Made by a program: the position numbers and the translations under genes. Below are positions 48,316-61,904 of a DNA stretch of 64,000 nt, in pieces; within the stretch, counting starts at the first letter, position 1; every line of letters starts with the position of its first letter. The DNA is taken from positions 1 to 64,000 of the forward strand of contig CAUYLG010071686.1 in the NCBI GenBank assembly GCA_963573385.1. Reading direction: 5' to 3'. The notes under the pieces are model-generated. The model did no database searches and had not been told where the DNA came from. It saw nothing but the letters and a program-made list of their open reading frames with translations. Source of the stretch: Cacajao melanocephalus (lineage: Eukaryota; Chordata; Mammalia; Primates; Pitheciidae).

Positions 48316-48639
48316 GACAGGCTATTTTTCTACAATAATTGCTAAAACTTGTGTGTTTACCATCAACTGTGTAGAGGAAGAGTAAAGCAATATATCTCTA
48401 CTATGATAACTGGTAGTGTAGCATTTACTCTACCTAGTATCTATGTGATGCCTTGAAGTTGAGGTGCCAAGGAAAACAGATTATTTTCAGCCACTGGGAA
48501 AGCTTATAGGGTTACGTGGCTATGCAGTGTGTTTTAGATTCCTAGATCTGAAGAAATAACTCTGTGTCAAAGGAGGTTTGCAGAGATGTCTGGGTCATTA
48601 TGAGGAGCCCCATGGGAGCACAGCACCTGCAGTGGGGTC

Positions 48640-48790
48640 CAGCTCTGGATTTAGTTCCATGATTTTGGGCAAGTTGTCTAATCTCTCTAAAACTCTGATT
48701 GTCTTTCTCTATTAAAAAAAAACCCAGATAATTCTGATCCCTCAGGTTTCTGGGAGGTGATATTAAAAACTGACAACTGTCATGTGCTGT
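48640..48790 (+). mobile_element. MIR SINE
   Basis: CTCTGGATTTAGTTCCATGATTTTGGGCAAGTTGTCTAATCTCTC is MIR in plus orientation, followed by diverged 3' sequence. Confidence 0.75.
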
Positions 48791-48799
48791 ATCAACAAA

Positions 48800-49365
48800 G
48801 ATTTTGCTAGAGTTTTAGCAGAGAAAAATAATTGTAGACTTGAGTCACCACTTTGCATATAACAGTTAAGGCAAGTGGAACTCAAAGGAACCTGCATTGT
48901 AGAGGTTTCTGCATTCTAAGGCGTGCCCAGTGCGTGTCATCCTTTTATGGACCAAATGGCAATAGTTTATTAGCAGTGAATGTGCTATTGATTATATTAA
49001 CAGATGCATTAGATTTTTACAATGCAGACTTAAAAAATAAAATATGTGACCGAGATTGATAGTTGCCTACTTCAGTATCCACTTTCCTGTCTTGCCTTAG
49101 TAACAAACCTGGAACATTGTGGCCTGGAAACTGAAAATACGCAGACAAACTACATTTCCCTTCTTTCTTTGCAACTGTGTATGCCTATGTGACTAAGTTT
49201 TGGAAAATACAATAAGTGGAAATATTTTGTTGAAATTATGGGAAGATTGTTTAAAGGGAATCAAATCTGTAGGGAATATTCCTTTTTATCCCTTTCTATT
49301 TACTTCCTCTTTGCCATGACTGTGGATACGTTGTTTGGAACTCCAGCATGGGCTTCATGGACTAT
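48800..49365. other. Unassigned DNA
   Basis: No gene or nameable repeat is seen. Confidence 0.4.
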
Positions 49366-49382
49366 GAAACAAAAGTGGAAGA

Positions 49383-50292
<910 letters not shown>

Positions 50293-50309
50293 AAAAGTAG
50301 AAGACAAGA

Positions 50310-51470
50310 TTTATAATAATGGAGCAGAAATATAGCGGCCAGGATTATTGATGATATCATGGCTTCCTTGTATCAGTTATGGGCTATTTCAATATTTCTT
50401 TTATGATAAGAATATTAAAAGAAAGGAAAAACTAAAGACATTTAGATCACTGATTTTTTTAAATCTCAATTACCAAATCAGTCTTAACTTACATACCATA
50501 TTTCTTCAATTAAACTAAGTAAAATTTTTTATATGGTTATTGAGTGTACATCAGCCTGGGAAAATAGTTATTGAGCTTTGATTAAATCTAAGGTCTGACG
50601 ATCCTGAAGTAGCAAAAGAAATCTTGAAGTTATGAATGTACTTAAGTTAAAAAGGCATTTTCTGCATTATATTACTGAATTTAACATACAGAAAATTTAT
50701 GTGTAGAATCAGACCTGAAGCTGTATTATCTACTATTTATAACATCAACACTTTGGTTTCAATAAAATAACATTATGTTAAATCAAATTGATAAATTTAT
50801 TATACCCGTAATTTTGACTACATATGTTACATAGATCTATTTTGTTATCAAAGTTGTTTATCTCTAAGCATAAAAAGTTTTTATTTAAGTAATATAAAAA
50901 GAGAGGTTCCATGATTATTGTTTTCTCTTAAAAGGGAAGAATAACTTTTTCAAGTTTGAAAAATAACACTTTTGAGTATGGCAAAAATTATATTACTATA
51001 TTAGCTATAAATTAGTCTGAATAATAGATAGAATTGATAGAGAACAGAGAATTCAGCTACAAGAGTTTTTGCTGAAGTATCCCTGCCCTGAATCTATCTC
51101 CCTGCCCTAAATCCTGACTTACTAAGAAATTTATATCATCAATTTAAGCAAAACAAACAAAAATTGTCTGAGAAATGTCTCCATCTTTATAATAATAACT
51201 TTTCAAATTAGCTCCTTTATCTTCATCGAACTGTCTTTCTCTTTCAACTATGTCTGGTCTGTTCCAGACTATATTCTCTCTTGTATTTACTTCTAATTTG
51301 GTCTTGAGGTCTTCTCTGGAGAGTGGCTATAAGCTCTAGCCTTGCTTTGATGGGGCTTCAGGGGTGGTCATAGTGGATATTTACAATTTGGCTTTCACAG
51401 GATTCTTCTTTATCCTGGCAGATGATCTAAAACTTAAGTATCTGACCTGTGACCAGGTGTCCCTCTCCTA
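50310..51470. other. Unassigned AT-rich DNA
   Basis: No gene or nameable repeat is seen. Confidence 0.45.
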
Positions 51471-51479
51471 GGAAACTTA

Positions 51480-52090
51480 TTTATGCTGTCGGATGCACTG
51501 TGGTTCTTATCTGATCTGTGCCCAATTTACTCCTACCAAGACAGCCACCTTCCAGAACAGCACTGATCAGGAGAGTTAGGTTCAGATGTGTTAGTTGGAT
51601 GAGACATGGAGGAGGCAGCACAACAAACACATTAACGTAACAGAAGAAATTTTTACCACCTACTGATTTTAGAGAGAAGAGGGCAATAGGTCTTGTAGGA
51701 CCAATGGGGTCTGGGACACACATGCTCAGCTAGCAGGTGGGGAGCAAGAGAGAGGGGGGTGGGCCAAAGGGCCAAAGCCTTTATTGGGATCCAGGGTGTT
51801 ACCCAAACAGGTTTCTTAGAGCAAGTTCTAATTGGTGGGTTTAAAGCAAGCACCCTTGAGTTCCAGGACGTCATGCCATGACTGAGAAGTGGTCACTGTG
51901 ACATATCTGAACAGAGTGGGAAGTTTCTGGGGACAGCCAAGTAGGTTGTACCTAGCTCTCCCATATGGAAGGGGTTACCAGGAAGTTGTTGCATAAGGCA
52001 GACATCTGGATAAATCACATTGAGGAACTGGTAGGGGCAGAGAACTAGAAACGGTGTCAAGAGTGACTAAGCCCTGCTTCTGGTATAAGA
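51480..52090 (-). mobile_element. Endogenous retrovirus LTR (ERV1-like)
   Basis: On the minus strand the sequence CACCCTGGATCCCAATAAAGGCTTTGGCCC (51770-51800) looks like an LTR polyadenylation region: AATAAA, then a C/T-rich stretch with CCCACCTGCTAGCTGAGC. The purine-rich plus strand here (GAGAGAGGGGGGTGGGCC) fits. No retroviral gene is seen beside it. Boundaries and family are uncertain. Confidence 0.55.
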
Positions 52091-52394
52091 AAGTCTAACT
52101 TACATTTAAAATGAATACTGAGGCAATATAAAATTATAAGAACTCACTAGATCCTGAATTCCAGAGCTGTTTTTTTCTGGTAAGAAACAAACCACATCTT
52201 GATTAGCCATGCATGGGGGTTTTATTTTTATATTAGCAAACATAACCGTGTGAAAATAACTAGGATTCACCCTCAATGGTGGGGAATGGCTAGTTGCTTC
52301 ATAAAGCAAGCTGGGGAAGAAATGGAAGGAACATGCTGACTCAGGGAAAGCTCAATAGCCCTTATGACTTTTCTAGAAGGAACACCATAATATA

Positions 52395-52660
52395 TAATAG
52401 AACCAATACTGGCTTTGGAGGAAGAAAGTCCTGTGTTTGAAGCTCTGCTCTGCTCTGCTTAGTTCTTTATGTCTGTTGGTAAATAATTTGCCCTTTGTGA
52501 ATATCAGGTTCCTTGTGCATAAAATAGGGATAATAATACTTATCTTAGAGGATTGTTGTGAAGATTATGGGTTGTATGGACTTTTGAGCAAAATGCAAAT
52601 GCAGGACCTGGCACAGCAGGTGTTCAGCTCATGGTAGCTGCTATTATTACCAGCCGAGAT
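52395..52660 (+). mobile_element. MIR SINE
   Basis: CTGGCTTTGGAGGAAGAAAGTCCTGTGTTTGAAGCTCTGCTC, CATAAAATAGGGATAATAATAC and AGAGGATTGTTGTGAAGATTA to GGACCTGGCACAGCAGGTG is a near full-length MIR. A TCTGC slippage run lies at 52442-52459. Confidence 0.92.
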
Positions 52661-52664
52661 AGTG

Positions 52665-53520
52665 ACTTTCTCATATTGTGATGAAGAAATGCAATGAATG
52701 CCTTAAGGTCTCAAAGGTGAAAGAGACAAAAAATTAAGAAACGGGGTAACGTAATAATGCCACAGTGAATCAACTTACGACCTTGTCAAGTTCCTGTTTC
52801 CTGTTTTCAAGGGAAGATTTTGTCTTTTTCTCCCCTTCACAACCTAGCCCATGACAAGCATCCTCTGAGGTGGCTGTGTATAACATGGTACTATGGTGGA
52901 AGAAAAAAGTGCTACTAATTTATTACCAATTACAGTTTATAATCTGAGTTAAAAATACTTGATAACTGAATAGCAGAGTCACTTGTATTGCACATTCCAA
53001 CTGCTAGCCTATATCACTCCCCACTTCTTGCCAAGAAGAGTCAGAACAAACTGTTTGACTATGCCAATGTGGACCTTTTCACTAACTAAACAGCTGTTTT
53101 GATATATTAGGAAATGCTTGAATAAGAAGGAACGTGATGGTAACTATATGACTTTATTACTCTTATGTGAGCTGCTTGGAGACATATACTCTGAATGCAT
53201 ACACTTTTGCTTGGTTTTCACTTTCAAAAATTGCTTTTGTCAACAAGAAAATTTCCAATTCCTTAACAAGTAGAAAAAAAATCAGAGTTTTAATCTTGCA
53301 CCTGATAGTAGTAGCATAGTAATTATTTTCTCAGTATGTGTACCAAAAAATAAAAAAAAAATACTTGACAACTTTTACCTTGGCAAATATTTAATTAAAA
53401 AAAATTACAGGAGAAAAGAGTAACCAAATATCCAATATTTCAATTTAGTCTAAAATTAGCAGTAATTTAAGTATATATGAACTGGGAAGTTTTTTGAAAT
53501 ATTAAAATGTGATGTTGTAT
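52665..53520. other. Unassigned AT-rich DNA
   Basis: No gene or nameable repeat is seen. Confidence 0.45.
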
Positions 53521-53527
53521 CTACAGT

Positions 53528-54527
53528 TTAGGTTGGAGACATGTTAAATTGATCTGGGAAGTTTCTACGAATCATTTTACCTTCAGGCTGAAGAGAAACA
53601 TTTAGCAAGCTCTTACTACCAGTGTTAGAAAGGGAAGAAGTACAGGGAACCGAAGCTGATTTTTTGAGTAGCGCTATACTCATGGTATTTCTAAAGACAC
53701 ATTGGTTCTTTCCAAATCCTTTGGCTAGTAAGAATCCCAGGGAATTTGCCCATGGTTGGCATTGGAGTGTATTTGTATGCAGGAAACCCAAAGGATGCAG
53801 GGAGCATGGATTGATAATGTATCCTAAACCTTTTAAGGATGACAGAAGAGTAACCCACAACTCTGCTGCAGATGGTAGTTTAGAAAGAATCATTGCTTGT
53901 GCTGTGCTGTATTCCCATTTCACACATGTTAGGAATGTCTTAAAGGTATTCAAAACCTCCAATTCACTTTCTATTAACTAGATGGACCATACTGGAAGAG
54001 CTCCTGGTAGGCTGATTCTCAATCTGAAGCCAAAGGTGCAGCCAGGGCTGTGTTTTCTCTGCCAGTATAGTGAATTAATCATGGGATAACTGGCAGAATT
54101 CAGCTCTGAGTCAATTTTCAGTACAAACTCTATTACCATGTCTAATAAGGTTGTATGAACTGCCTGTTTATATATGTGAAAATACTTCATGTAGACAACA
54201 TTAACTGGTATAAACTGAACTGCACTTGTGCCAAGAAAATAGCTCCACATGCTGCAGACATCTTGGCTCTCTTCTGCTGCTTTCAGGTGGTGTGAATTCT
54301 GGCAGGAGCCAAAAGCCAAGCTCCAAGATGGAGCCTGGGTCTTTGGCCCACCAGCTATGATGGGCAGCTTCACAGGGCACATGAGGCAGCTCCAGTTGGC
54401 AAGCAGCCCCTTCCTTTTAATTAAAGCCATTGGCACCTTCGATAAGGGAGAAATAAAAATGGGAAAGAGCTGGTCTTCACTCTACATTGAGGGTGTCAAA
54501 ACTGATATCTTCATTAAAATATCTTAA
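53528..54527. other. Unclassified 1-kb block open on both strands
   Basis: On the minus strand, 53528-54436 is one frame with a single stop near 53978 (about 300 codons). The first part begins MPMALIKRKGLLANWSCLMC and the second MEVLNTFKTFLTCVKWEYST. On the plus strand, 53622-53981 and 54249-54527 share a frame, with stops between them. The last part reads AMMGSFTGHMRQLQLASSPF to VKTDIFIKIS. GC content is higher than in the neighbours. I recognise no domain on either strand. An unnamed old retroelement or DNA transposon, or a pseudogene of an unfamiliar gene, are all possible. Confidence 0.35.
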
Positions 54528-54572
54528 GCTGAACTTAGAATATCAAATATTTACTGCTGGAAGACCAAAGCT

Positions 54573-54596
54573 TTATCATCATCATCATCATCATCC
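54573..54596 (+). repeat. (TCA)n microsatellite
   Basis: Short ATC/TCA run followed by CCTGGGGGGG. Confidence 0.95.
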
Positions 54597-54599
54597 CTG

Positions 54600-55220
54600 G
54601 GGGGGATTAGGGGCACACTTAAATAATATCCGGAAGACTCCTAGGCTCCTGGAGTGGAACTGTTATGGCTTGGCACCAATGTTGCTAGAACATCTTGTGA
54701 GCAGGTACAATGCCAAATGAACACATGTGAACAAGAATGCTCAGCAAGGAGGAAATGTTTATTTTATCAGTAACTATCAAATCTAACTAGAAATAGGATA
54801 GAACTGCTCCATCTGCTTCATGAGCACGGCTATTCAGGCTTCAAGACAACAGATAATTGGTGCAGAAGTTGGGGGCAAAAAAAAAAAAAGATCGTTCATC
54901 TGTCCCCTAGTCAAGCCTACTTAACAAACATTTTCCAATGTCTAAGCATGTTTGACCTGCCCATGCTATCAGAGAAGGGAAACATTGGAAATCAAATGTG
55001 TATGATTTGCTATTCATTAGACATTGTTATTCTCTGGACAAGTAGGGAGAAGAGTGGCTAATTGTTTTGCTGCCTTTTGCATGTATATTATTGATGAAGA
55101 CTACATAGTTTCATTGATGGTTCATAAATTTGCAGATAATATGAAAAGGAAAAGGAAATTCAGTGTGTGGCAAGAGCAGGGGGGAGTGTTTTCCTTTCCC
55201 TTTCTTTCCATTTCTTTCTT
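54600..55220. other. Unassigned DNA
   Basis: No gene is seen. An A run lies at 54879-54890. Confidence 0.45.
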
Positions 55221-55224
55221 TTTT

Positions 55225-56575
55225 AAAGTACAACTTTATTGAAATATAAGTGATATACATTATACTGCATATATGGAAAGTGTAAAATTGATAAGGTTAT
55301 ATATGTATATATCCATGAAACATGACAAGTAAGATAATCAGCATGTTCATCACTCCCAGGAGTTTTCTTATCCCTTGTAATCCTTTCTTCCTGTTCCACC
55401 CGATCTTCTTCACTCTTTCCCCTTTCCCAGGCACACACTCAGCTGCTTTTTGTTACTATAGATTACTTTGCATTTTCTAGAATTTTATATAAATAGAATC
55501 ATATAATATGTATTCTTTCTGTCCAGTTTCTTTCACTCATTACACTTATTTTGAGATTCATCCACGTTATCATGTGCCCATAGTTCAGTCTTTTGTACTG
55601 TAGAGCAGTAGCCTGTTGTATGGATAAAGAACTGTTTGTTTATTCATTCCCATGTTGATGGTGTTTGGATTTTTTCCATTTTTTTGACTATTACAAATAA
55701 AGCTGCTATGAACATTTGACTATAATATTTTGCATGGACAGTTGCTTTCATTTCTCTTGGGTAAATATCTAGGAGTTAAATGACTGAATCTTATCATTTA
55801 TTTAAGAAGCTGCCCACCTGTTTTCCAAAGCAGTTGTGCAGTTTTACATTTCCATCAGCAGCGTATGAGAGTTCTGGTTCTTCCATATCCTTATAGACAT
55901 TGGATATGGTGAGCTTTAAAATTTTACTCATTTTGATAGGTGTATCATGGTACCTCAATGCAGTTTTAATTTCATTTCCTTAATGAGTAATAATGTTGAA
56001 CATCTTTTCATCTGTTTATTTGGAATCAGCATGAATTCTTTGGGGGAGGTGTCAGCAAATATTTTGCCCATTACAATTTCTTATGATTGAGTTTTGAGAT
56101 TTCTCTCTGTAACCTTTAAGTTCATCCTTTATCAGATGTATGATTTGCAAATCTTGTCTTCCTAGTCTGTGGCATTTTACCTTTTTTTTTTTTTTTTTTG
56201 AGATGAAGTCTCGCTCTGTCGCCAGGCTGTAGTGCAGTGGCGTTATCTCAGCACACTGCAACCACCGACTCCCTCGTTCAGGCCAATCTCCTGCCACAGC
56301 CACCAGAGCAGTTGGGACTACAGGCATGTGCCACCACACACAGCTGATTTTTGTATTTTTAGTAGAGACGAGGTTTTGCCATATTAGCCAGGATGATCTC
56401 GATCTCCTGCCATCATGATTCGCCTGCCTTGGCCTCACAATTCACTCTCTTAATAGCACTTCTAATAGAGGAGGTTTTTAATTTTAAGTCCAATTTATCA
56501 ATTTTTTTTGATAGATCTTGCTTCTGGTGCAGTACTCAAGGACCCTTAGCTTAACCTAAGATCACCTTCTTCTAC
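55225..56575 (-). mobile_element. Old L1 3' end (L1M-type), split by an Alu
   Basis: The plus strand is the complement of L1 3' UTR and the ORF2 tail: TTATTGAAATATAAGTGATATACATTATAC, CCACGTTATCATGTGCCC, CCATGTTGATGGTGTTTGG, ACAAATAAAGCTGCTATGAAC and CTTCTGGTGCAGTACTCAAGG. The two parts are 55225-56180 and 56440-56575. An L1MA/MB-like age is likely. Confidence 0.85.
56181..56439 (-). mobile_element. Alu, 5'-truncated, inserted in old L1
   Basis: T run at 56181-56199, then GAGATGAAGTCTCGCTCTGTCGCC through CTCCTGCCATCATGATTCGCC to CTTGGCCTCACAA. The last 40 or so bases of the Alu 5' end are missing. The long minus open stretch here is an Alu shadow. Confidence 0.93.
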
Positions 56576-56579
56576 ATTT

Positions 56580-59100
56580 CCTGTTTTTCTCTCTTTTCAT
56601 TTCTTGGTGCCTGGAGCAGAAGTGGCAGAGCTGGTTTGTGGATGTGAAGAGATTCTTGTTCTTCACATTCAATAGCTCTGTGCAGTCTGGCTACTTGCCA
56701 TTTGGATTTGAAGCATTAGGAAAAAGACAGGAACAGGAGACTTGAAAACGTTCTGTGAAACCTCACATTCTAACTAAGAAAAGAAAGCCACTAATTGCTT
56801 TCAGAGAACTTGTCAAGAAGGTTTCAGATGTACTCACAGTCGGTTTTTCCAAGAAAAAGCAAAAGCAAAGGCAGTTTTATACGGTATTTTGAAATGTTAA
56901 CCAGTGGCATTTATTATTTAGAAAACTGGGAAATGGGAAGAACTTTCTTGGCATTTTAATTTTTAAGTGTAATTAAAATATTCTTTCTTTCATTTTGTTT
57001 TCTAATTTAGATACCATATTTTTGGAATATGAGCTTAGATAATGACTCAAAATAAACAATGTTGGTACTGAATGAGCAGTTCTAAAACTTAAAATTTAAT
57101 ACACTTAGGTTATAATAATACAGATCTCAACATTCCATTTGGTCACACTGTTTGGAAATATTTGTCAATTATAATTCTGGTATGAACTACATTTGTTGAA
57201 ATTGCTTAAATTCAAGGCAGCCTCTATACAATATTTTTCAAAACATCCCAAGGTTCTAAGTCACCAAATATGGAAATAAAGCCTGTCCCTTAAGGCATCC
57301 AGTATAAAGCAAACCTTATAACTGTGAGAAGAAAATTATTTGAAAAGTTTCCATTTAACTTAATTAAATATAGAGCAGATAATCTAAAAGAGTTGCTTAG
57401 TTAATGCTAGGTGATCCTTTTAGTTAAAAATCTATTCTGATCTTGTCACTCATATTGCTCATGACTTTTAAGACTTTTGAAGTCATTTTTCAGAAGACTT
57501 GGGTCTTCTGTGTTCTGAGGTTTAGGTTTAAAACTATGACACTACACTGAGGAGGTTGCTATTGCTAAAGCTGGTTTAAATAGTTTAACATGCAGTCAGA
57601 AAATTTGTTTTTCATTGACAATATAAAAGCTAGCTGAAGGGTATGGAAATGCTCATATAGGAGGGAGGGAGTGAAGGTTAAATTTCTTGCCATGGGCCGC
57701 CACTGGAGCAACTGTTAACAATTTAAACAAGGATTATTTTTTGAAGCAAAACTGTGCAAGTAGAGTTTCTTTCCTTGAGGCAGGCAAAGGAACATGGCTG
57801 GGCTCATACATTTTTAGCAGCTGGCATGTTAATGAGACAATTTCTACCGAAATGCGCTAAATACTATTACCATTTGTGGACTTCCAACTGATTTCCCAGG
57901 CATTTATTGAATTTCAAAAAGTGCTCCAGAATAAATTCAAAATAAATTTTTAGATTCATGTGTATGTTGGTACCTATATACAAGAACAGTCAATGTTTAT
58001 ACTTATGTAGCTTGGTTCAGAAAGTGTCCAGATTTCTTAAAGCTCGTGTTTTGATAGCTACACAGTAATAGAAATAAAATCTGATAAAAATTGTTACCTA
58101 ATTCTGTGAAATTTTCAAAGTTTTTATTTTCTTATGTTTTGGGAAAATAATAACCAAAACATTCACTGACTGAAAAGTCTGCAAAACTAGGGCAAAGCAC
58201 TAGTTTGGCACAGCTGGGAAATAGCTGCATCCGACCAGAGTGGGAAGACATGGAGCTCTTCTCTAGTTTCCGAATCTGAGAGCAGCATTATTATCAGGTA
58301 GTGATTACAGTTTTGGAGTGAAACAGTGAATTTCTCAAAGCACTTATCTGTTCTGCTTTTGGTAATACTAGCTAATGCTTTTTTCTTTTCTGGATTATTT
58401 TTATATAAACTATCTTATTGCATTCTCATCACTGATATTACTATACATATTAGAGAAATTAGGAACTTGAAGATGAGTTAAATATTTTGCTCGAAGTAAC
58501 ATTTCCAGTTGGCAGAAAAACCAGGATACAAACACTTTCTCTAATAGTTGCTCTACTGTTGTTAGTTGCTGCTCCTTAAAACAAAAGCATCTCTTTTTGT
58601 CGATGGGATGTTTAACTGTATCCATGTCTGCTTCTTTAAATAGCCATCAATAGATGAGAGTTAAAAATGAATGTTAATGGATTTGGTAGCAGAAAAATGG
58701 GAGCCCTGAAGTCCCGTGTGCTCTCCAGACACCAAGTATCCCAGTTGCAGAAAACACAGATGTTCTGTATGATGACTTTTAGATTTCAGACTATGAGTCT
58801 GCATGGAGAAGTGTGCCGCTTATTAAAGATATTTTCAAGTGATCTTTCCAGCAGATTCAACTGAGAGAGGCCTGTCCGTGACTGCTCTGCTGTAGGATAT
58901 GCATACTCCAAGGTCTGCTTCTCAGCTAAGATCTCTCTTTGAGATCTCTGTCCCTTTTGCAAATGGGGAAACTCAGGTCCTAATTAAAAAATAAAACCCA
59001 ATGCCTGTGACATGTGTAGTGTGATAGGGACAGGAGCTAAGGTAATATACTTAGGTATGCCTGGCTGATATTTGCTCTAATTGGGCACAGTACATTTGAT
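56580..59100. other. Unassigned DNA, the longest repeat-poor stretch
   Basis: About 2.5 kb in which I recognise no transposon and no gene. Open stretches at 58410-58625 minus and 58667-58864 plus are short. If conserved regulatory DNA lies in this window, this is a reasonable place to look. Confidence 0.4.
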
Positions 59101-59105
59101 GGGTG

Positions 59106-59330
59106 TGTTAGTCAGCTTAGGCTGTCATAACAAAATACCACAGAGTTGGCAGCTTAAACAACAGAGATTTATTTTCTTACAGTTCTGAAGGCCAGAAGTC
59201 CCTGATCAGTGTCTGAGAACGGCCTTTTTCTTCACTTTCTGATGGCTGCCTTCTCTGCATATCCTCACATGGCCTTTCCTCATTGAGTACATGTGGAGAA
59301 AAAGAAAGATACCAAGCTCTCTGGCGTCTA

Positions 59331-59361
<31 letters not shown>

Positions 59362-59500
59362 GCCATTAAGCTCATCATGAGGGCATCACCCTCATTTAAC
59401 CCTAAGTACCTCCCAAAGATCCCAACTCCAAATACCATGACATTGGAGGTGAAGATTTCAACATATATTTGAGGGGGAGACAGACATTCAGTCCATAAGA
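59106..59500 (-). mobile_element. MLT1/MST-type MaLR LTR
   Basis: The plus strand reads TGTTAGTCAGCTTAGGCTGTCATAACAAAATACC, CATATCCTCACATGGCCTTTCC, ACTCCAAATACCATGACATTGG and TTCAACATATATTTGAG to CATTCAGTCCATAA, the complement of a MaLR LTR. A pure T run replaces the middle at 59331-59356. Confidence 0.9.
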
Positions 59501-59505
59501 AACGA

Positions 59506-59531
59506 CATATGTGACTTCTAGGTCACATATG
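59506..59531. repeat. Perfect 10-bp inverted repeat
   Basis: CATATGTGAC (59506-59515) and GTCACATATG (59522-59531) are exact complements around TTCTAG. Just outside the LTR end. Confidence 0.9.
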
Positions 59532-59689
59532 GAATAGCTGTCCCACAGCTGTTGTAATTGTGGATCTGGACTCAAGAGTGAGATCTGGTGTGGCATTAGA
59601 TATATCTTGATAGATATAGATGAGTCTCCTCTGCTGGTTACTGTTTCTCCAATTTCTCTTTACTCTGAGTATTGGTAAGGTCTCAGCTC

Positions 59690-60005
59690 TAGGAATTCTC
59701 ACTTCTCATGATACCACAAACACTCCTTGGGCAATCTCATCCTTGCTTATGGCTTCTACAACCACATGCAAACTGGTTAAAAATAATGCAAAACTTCACA
59801 ATCTAGCGTCCTATTTTTTCAGACATTTCTTCCAACTATATCCTAAACATTTCCTTTTAGTTGTTTTTATTGGTGTCTCACACATGAGAATTTCAGATTT
59901 AAACTCACTATTTTTTCTCAATACCCACCCTCAATAACAAATAAGTAACTTCTTTTTATTTCCTCTGCCTTAAGTGACAACGCCACCACTCATCATCCAG
60001 GTGCC
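59690..60005 (+). mobile_element. Old interspersed repeat, family not named (weak)
   Basis: CTTGGGCAATCTCATCCTTGCTTATGGCTTC, CAACTATATCC and TCCTCTGCCTTAAGTGACAACGCCACC follow the order of a repeat I remember (GATCTCATCCACTCCCATGGC...), but I cannot assign its class. Confidence 0.4.
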
Positions 60006-60047
60006 TGTTCAGTGATGAAGCCCTTTCTCTCTGTATTTGTTTCCTGT

Positions 60048-60475
60048 TGCTGCTGTAACATATTACCACAAATGTAGTAGCTTAAATAGTACAAATTTAT
60101 TATGTACAGTTCAGAGGTCAGAAGTCTGACATGTTTCTTACTGGGCTAATATAAGGTATCGGTAGGGCTGTGTTCCTTTCTGGAGGCTCCTGGGGAGAAT
60201 CTGTTTCCTTGCCATCAGGAGGCCACCCACATTCCTTGGTTCATATCCTTTCATCCCTCTTCAAAGTCTTCAACATCAAGCCAAGTCATTTTCAGACTGC
60301 CATCTCTGTTTCTTCTAATTTCCTCTTCTACTTTTAAGTACACTTGTGATTAATTGGGCTCACCCAGATAATTCAGAGTAACCATAGTATTTTCATGTCA
60401 GCTGATCATCTTCCTTAATTCCATCTACACCCTTAATTTATCTTGGTCATGTGACATAACATATTCACAGGTTCT
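60048..60475 (-). mobile_element. MLT1-type MaLR LTR
   Basis: The plus strand has TTGCTGCTGTAACATATTACCACAAATG, TCTGGAGGCTCCTGGGGAGAATC, TTGGGCTCACCCAGATAATTCAG and AACATATTCACAGGTTCTGGGG with GGACATCTCTGAGGGG, the complement of an MLT1 LTR. Confidence 0.9.
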
Positions 60476-60529
60476 GGGGTTTAGAACTTGGACATCTCTG
60501 AGGGGCTATAATTCTTCTTCCCACACTCT

Positions 60530-60778
60530 CCTCTACCCCATATTCTATGAACCCATGATCTTTTCAACATAACTTATTCTGCCTTATTTTTCTTCATTGC
60601 ATTTGTTGTTACCTAATATATGATTATAGATTTACTTGTTTATTTTCTGCTCCCTCCACTGGAATGAAAGTATCACAGGGCAAAGACTTCATCTTCTCCG
60701 TGGCTGCATCTAGAGCCTTGCCAGAGACATAGTAGGTGCTCAAGAAATGCCCTTCAAATACATGAATAAAAGATAATC
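60530..60778 (+). mobile_element. L2 LINE 3' end
   Basis: TCCACTGGAATGAAAGTATCACAGGGCAAAGACTTCATC and CATAGTAGGTGCTCAAGAAATGCC to CATGAATAAAA form an L2 3' end. Confidence 0.82.
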
Positions 60779-60939
60779 TTGTTTCTCACTGAAGACTGTC
60801 AGTTTGACCTTGATGGCAATATCCATTCCCTTTTATTCATACTCACTGTTCTTTGTGTTATTTCACTCCACTATCACTTTTTTTCCTTAAGAATTTTCAC
60901 TATTTTAGTAAATTAGTAGTTAGTATATGTCCCTTCAGT

Positions 60940-61180
60940 TTCTATGTCATTTCTAAACCACAAATCTGTTCATGTTAATCTTCTACTTAAAACCCTTCAA
61001 TGGCTCTTTTGCAAAGTTTATGAGATTATGTGTGATCCGCCTCTACCCATCTTTTCCTCATATTCTTCTCTACACTACATAGTCCGTGTTCCAGAGATCC
61101 TGGAATATTTGTTCATGATTCATATCTTACCTTCTTTGACTAGCTAAAGAAATACTTCTTCTCCACATTGAGTACATTTT
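60940..61180 (+). mobile_element. L2 LINE fragment
   Basis: TCTACTTAAAACCCTTCAATGGCTC and GTGATCCGCCTCTACCCATC are L2 phrases from upstream of the 3' end. Since it lies after the 3' end piece, it belongs to a different L2 copy or a rearranged one. Confidence 0.7.
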
Positions 61181-61394
61181 TTCCCCCATAATTTCATGGA
61201 AATCTCTACACAAAGTTAACTACTTCCTTCTTTGTGGCCATCAATGTCAGGAATAGCAGGAAGGATGACGGAGACTCTGAACACATATAAGAGATATTTT
61301 GTATATTTCTTAATTCTAAAAGAAAGATTTAGATTTAAATTCTGCTGATAAAATTCAATCAGATCATTGCATTATTACTGATATTATGGCTTTT

Positions 61395-61700
<306 letters not shown>

Positions 61701-61904
61701 CTTTTTAAACCATTCCTTTTCTCTTCCCAACTCCCACAGACATACACAGTCAGCTTGGATCTTTCAGGTTTGTGAGGTTCACTGAATTTCAGATTACACT
61801 ATTGATATTTAATATTAATCATTTTATAGTACTAGGCATTATATATATTACGACTATATTTTTATAAATTATATATGTTCTTCTTATATTTTTTAATACT
61901 CTGT

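Noticed and set aside
56052..56438. 128-codon minus-strand frame
   Set aside because: It is translated Alu and old L1 sequence ([17 protein letters not shown] Alu peptide).
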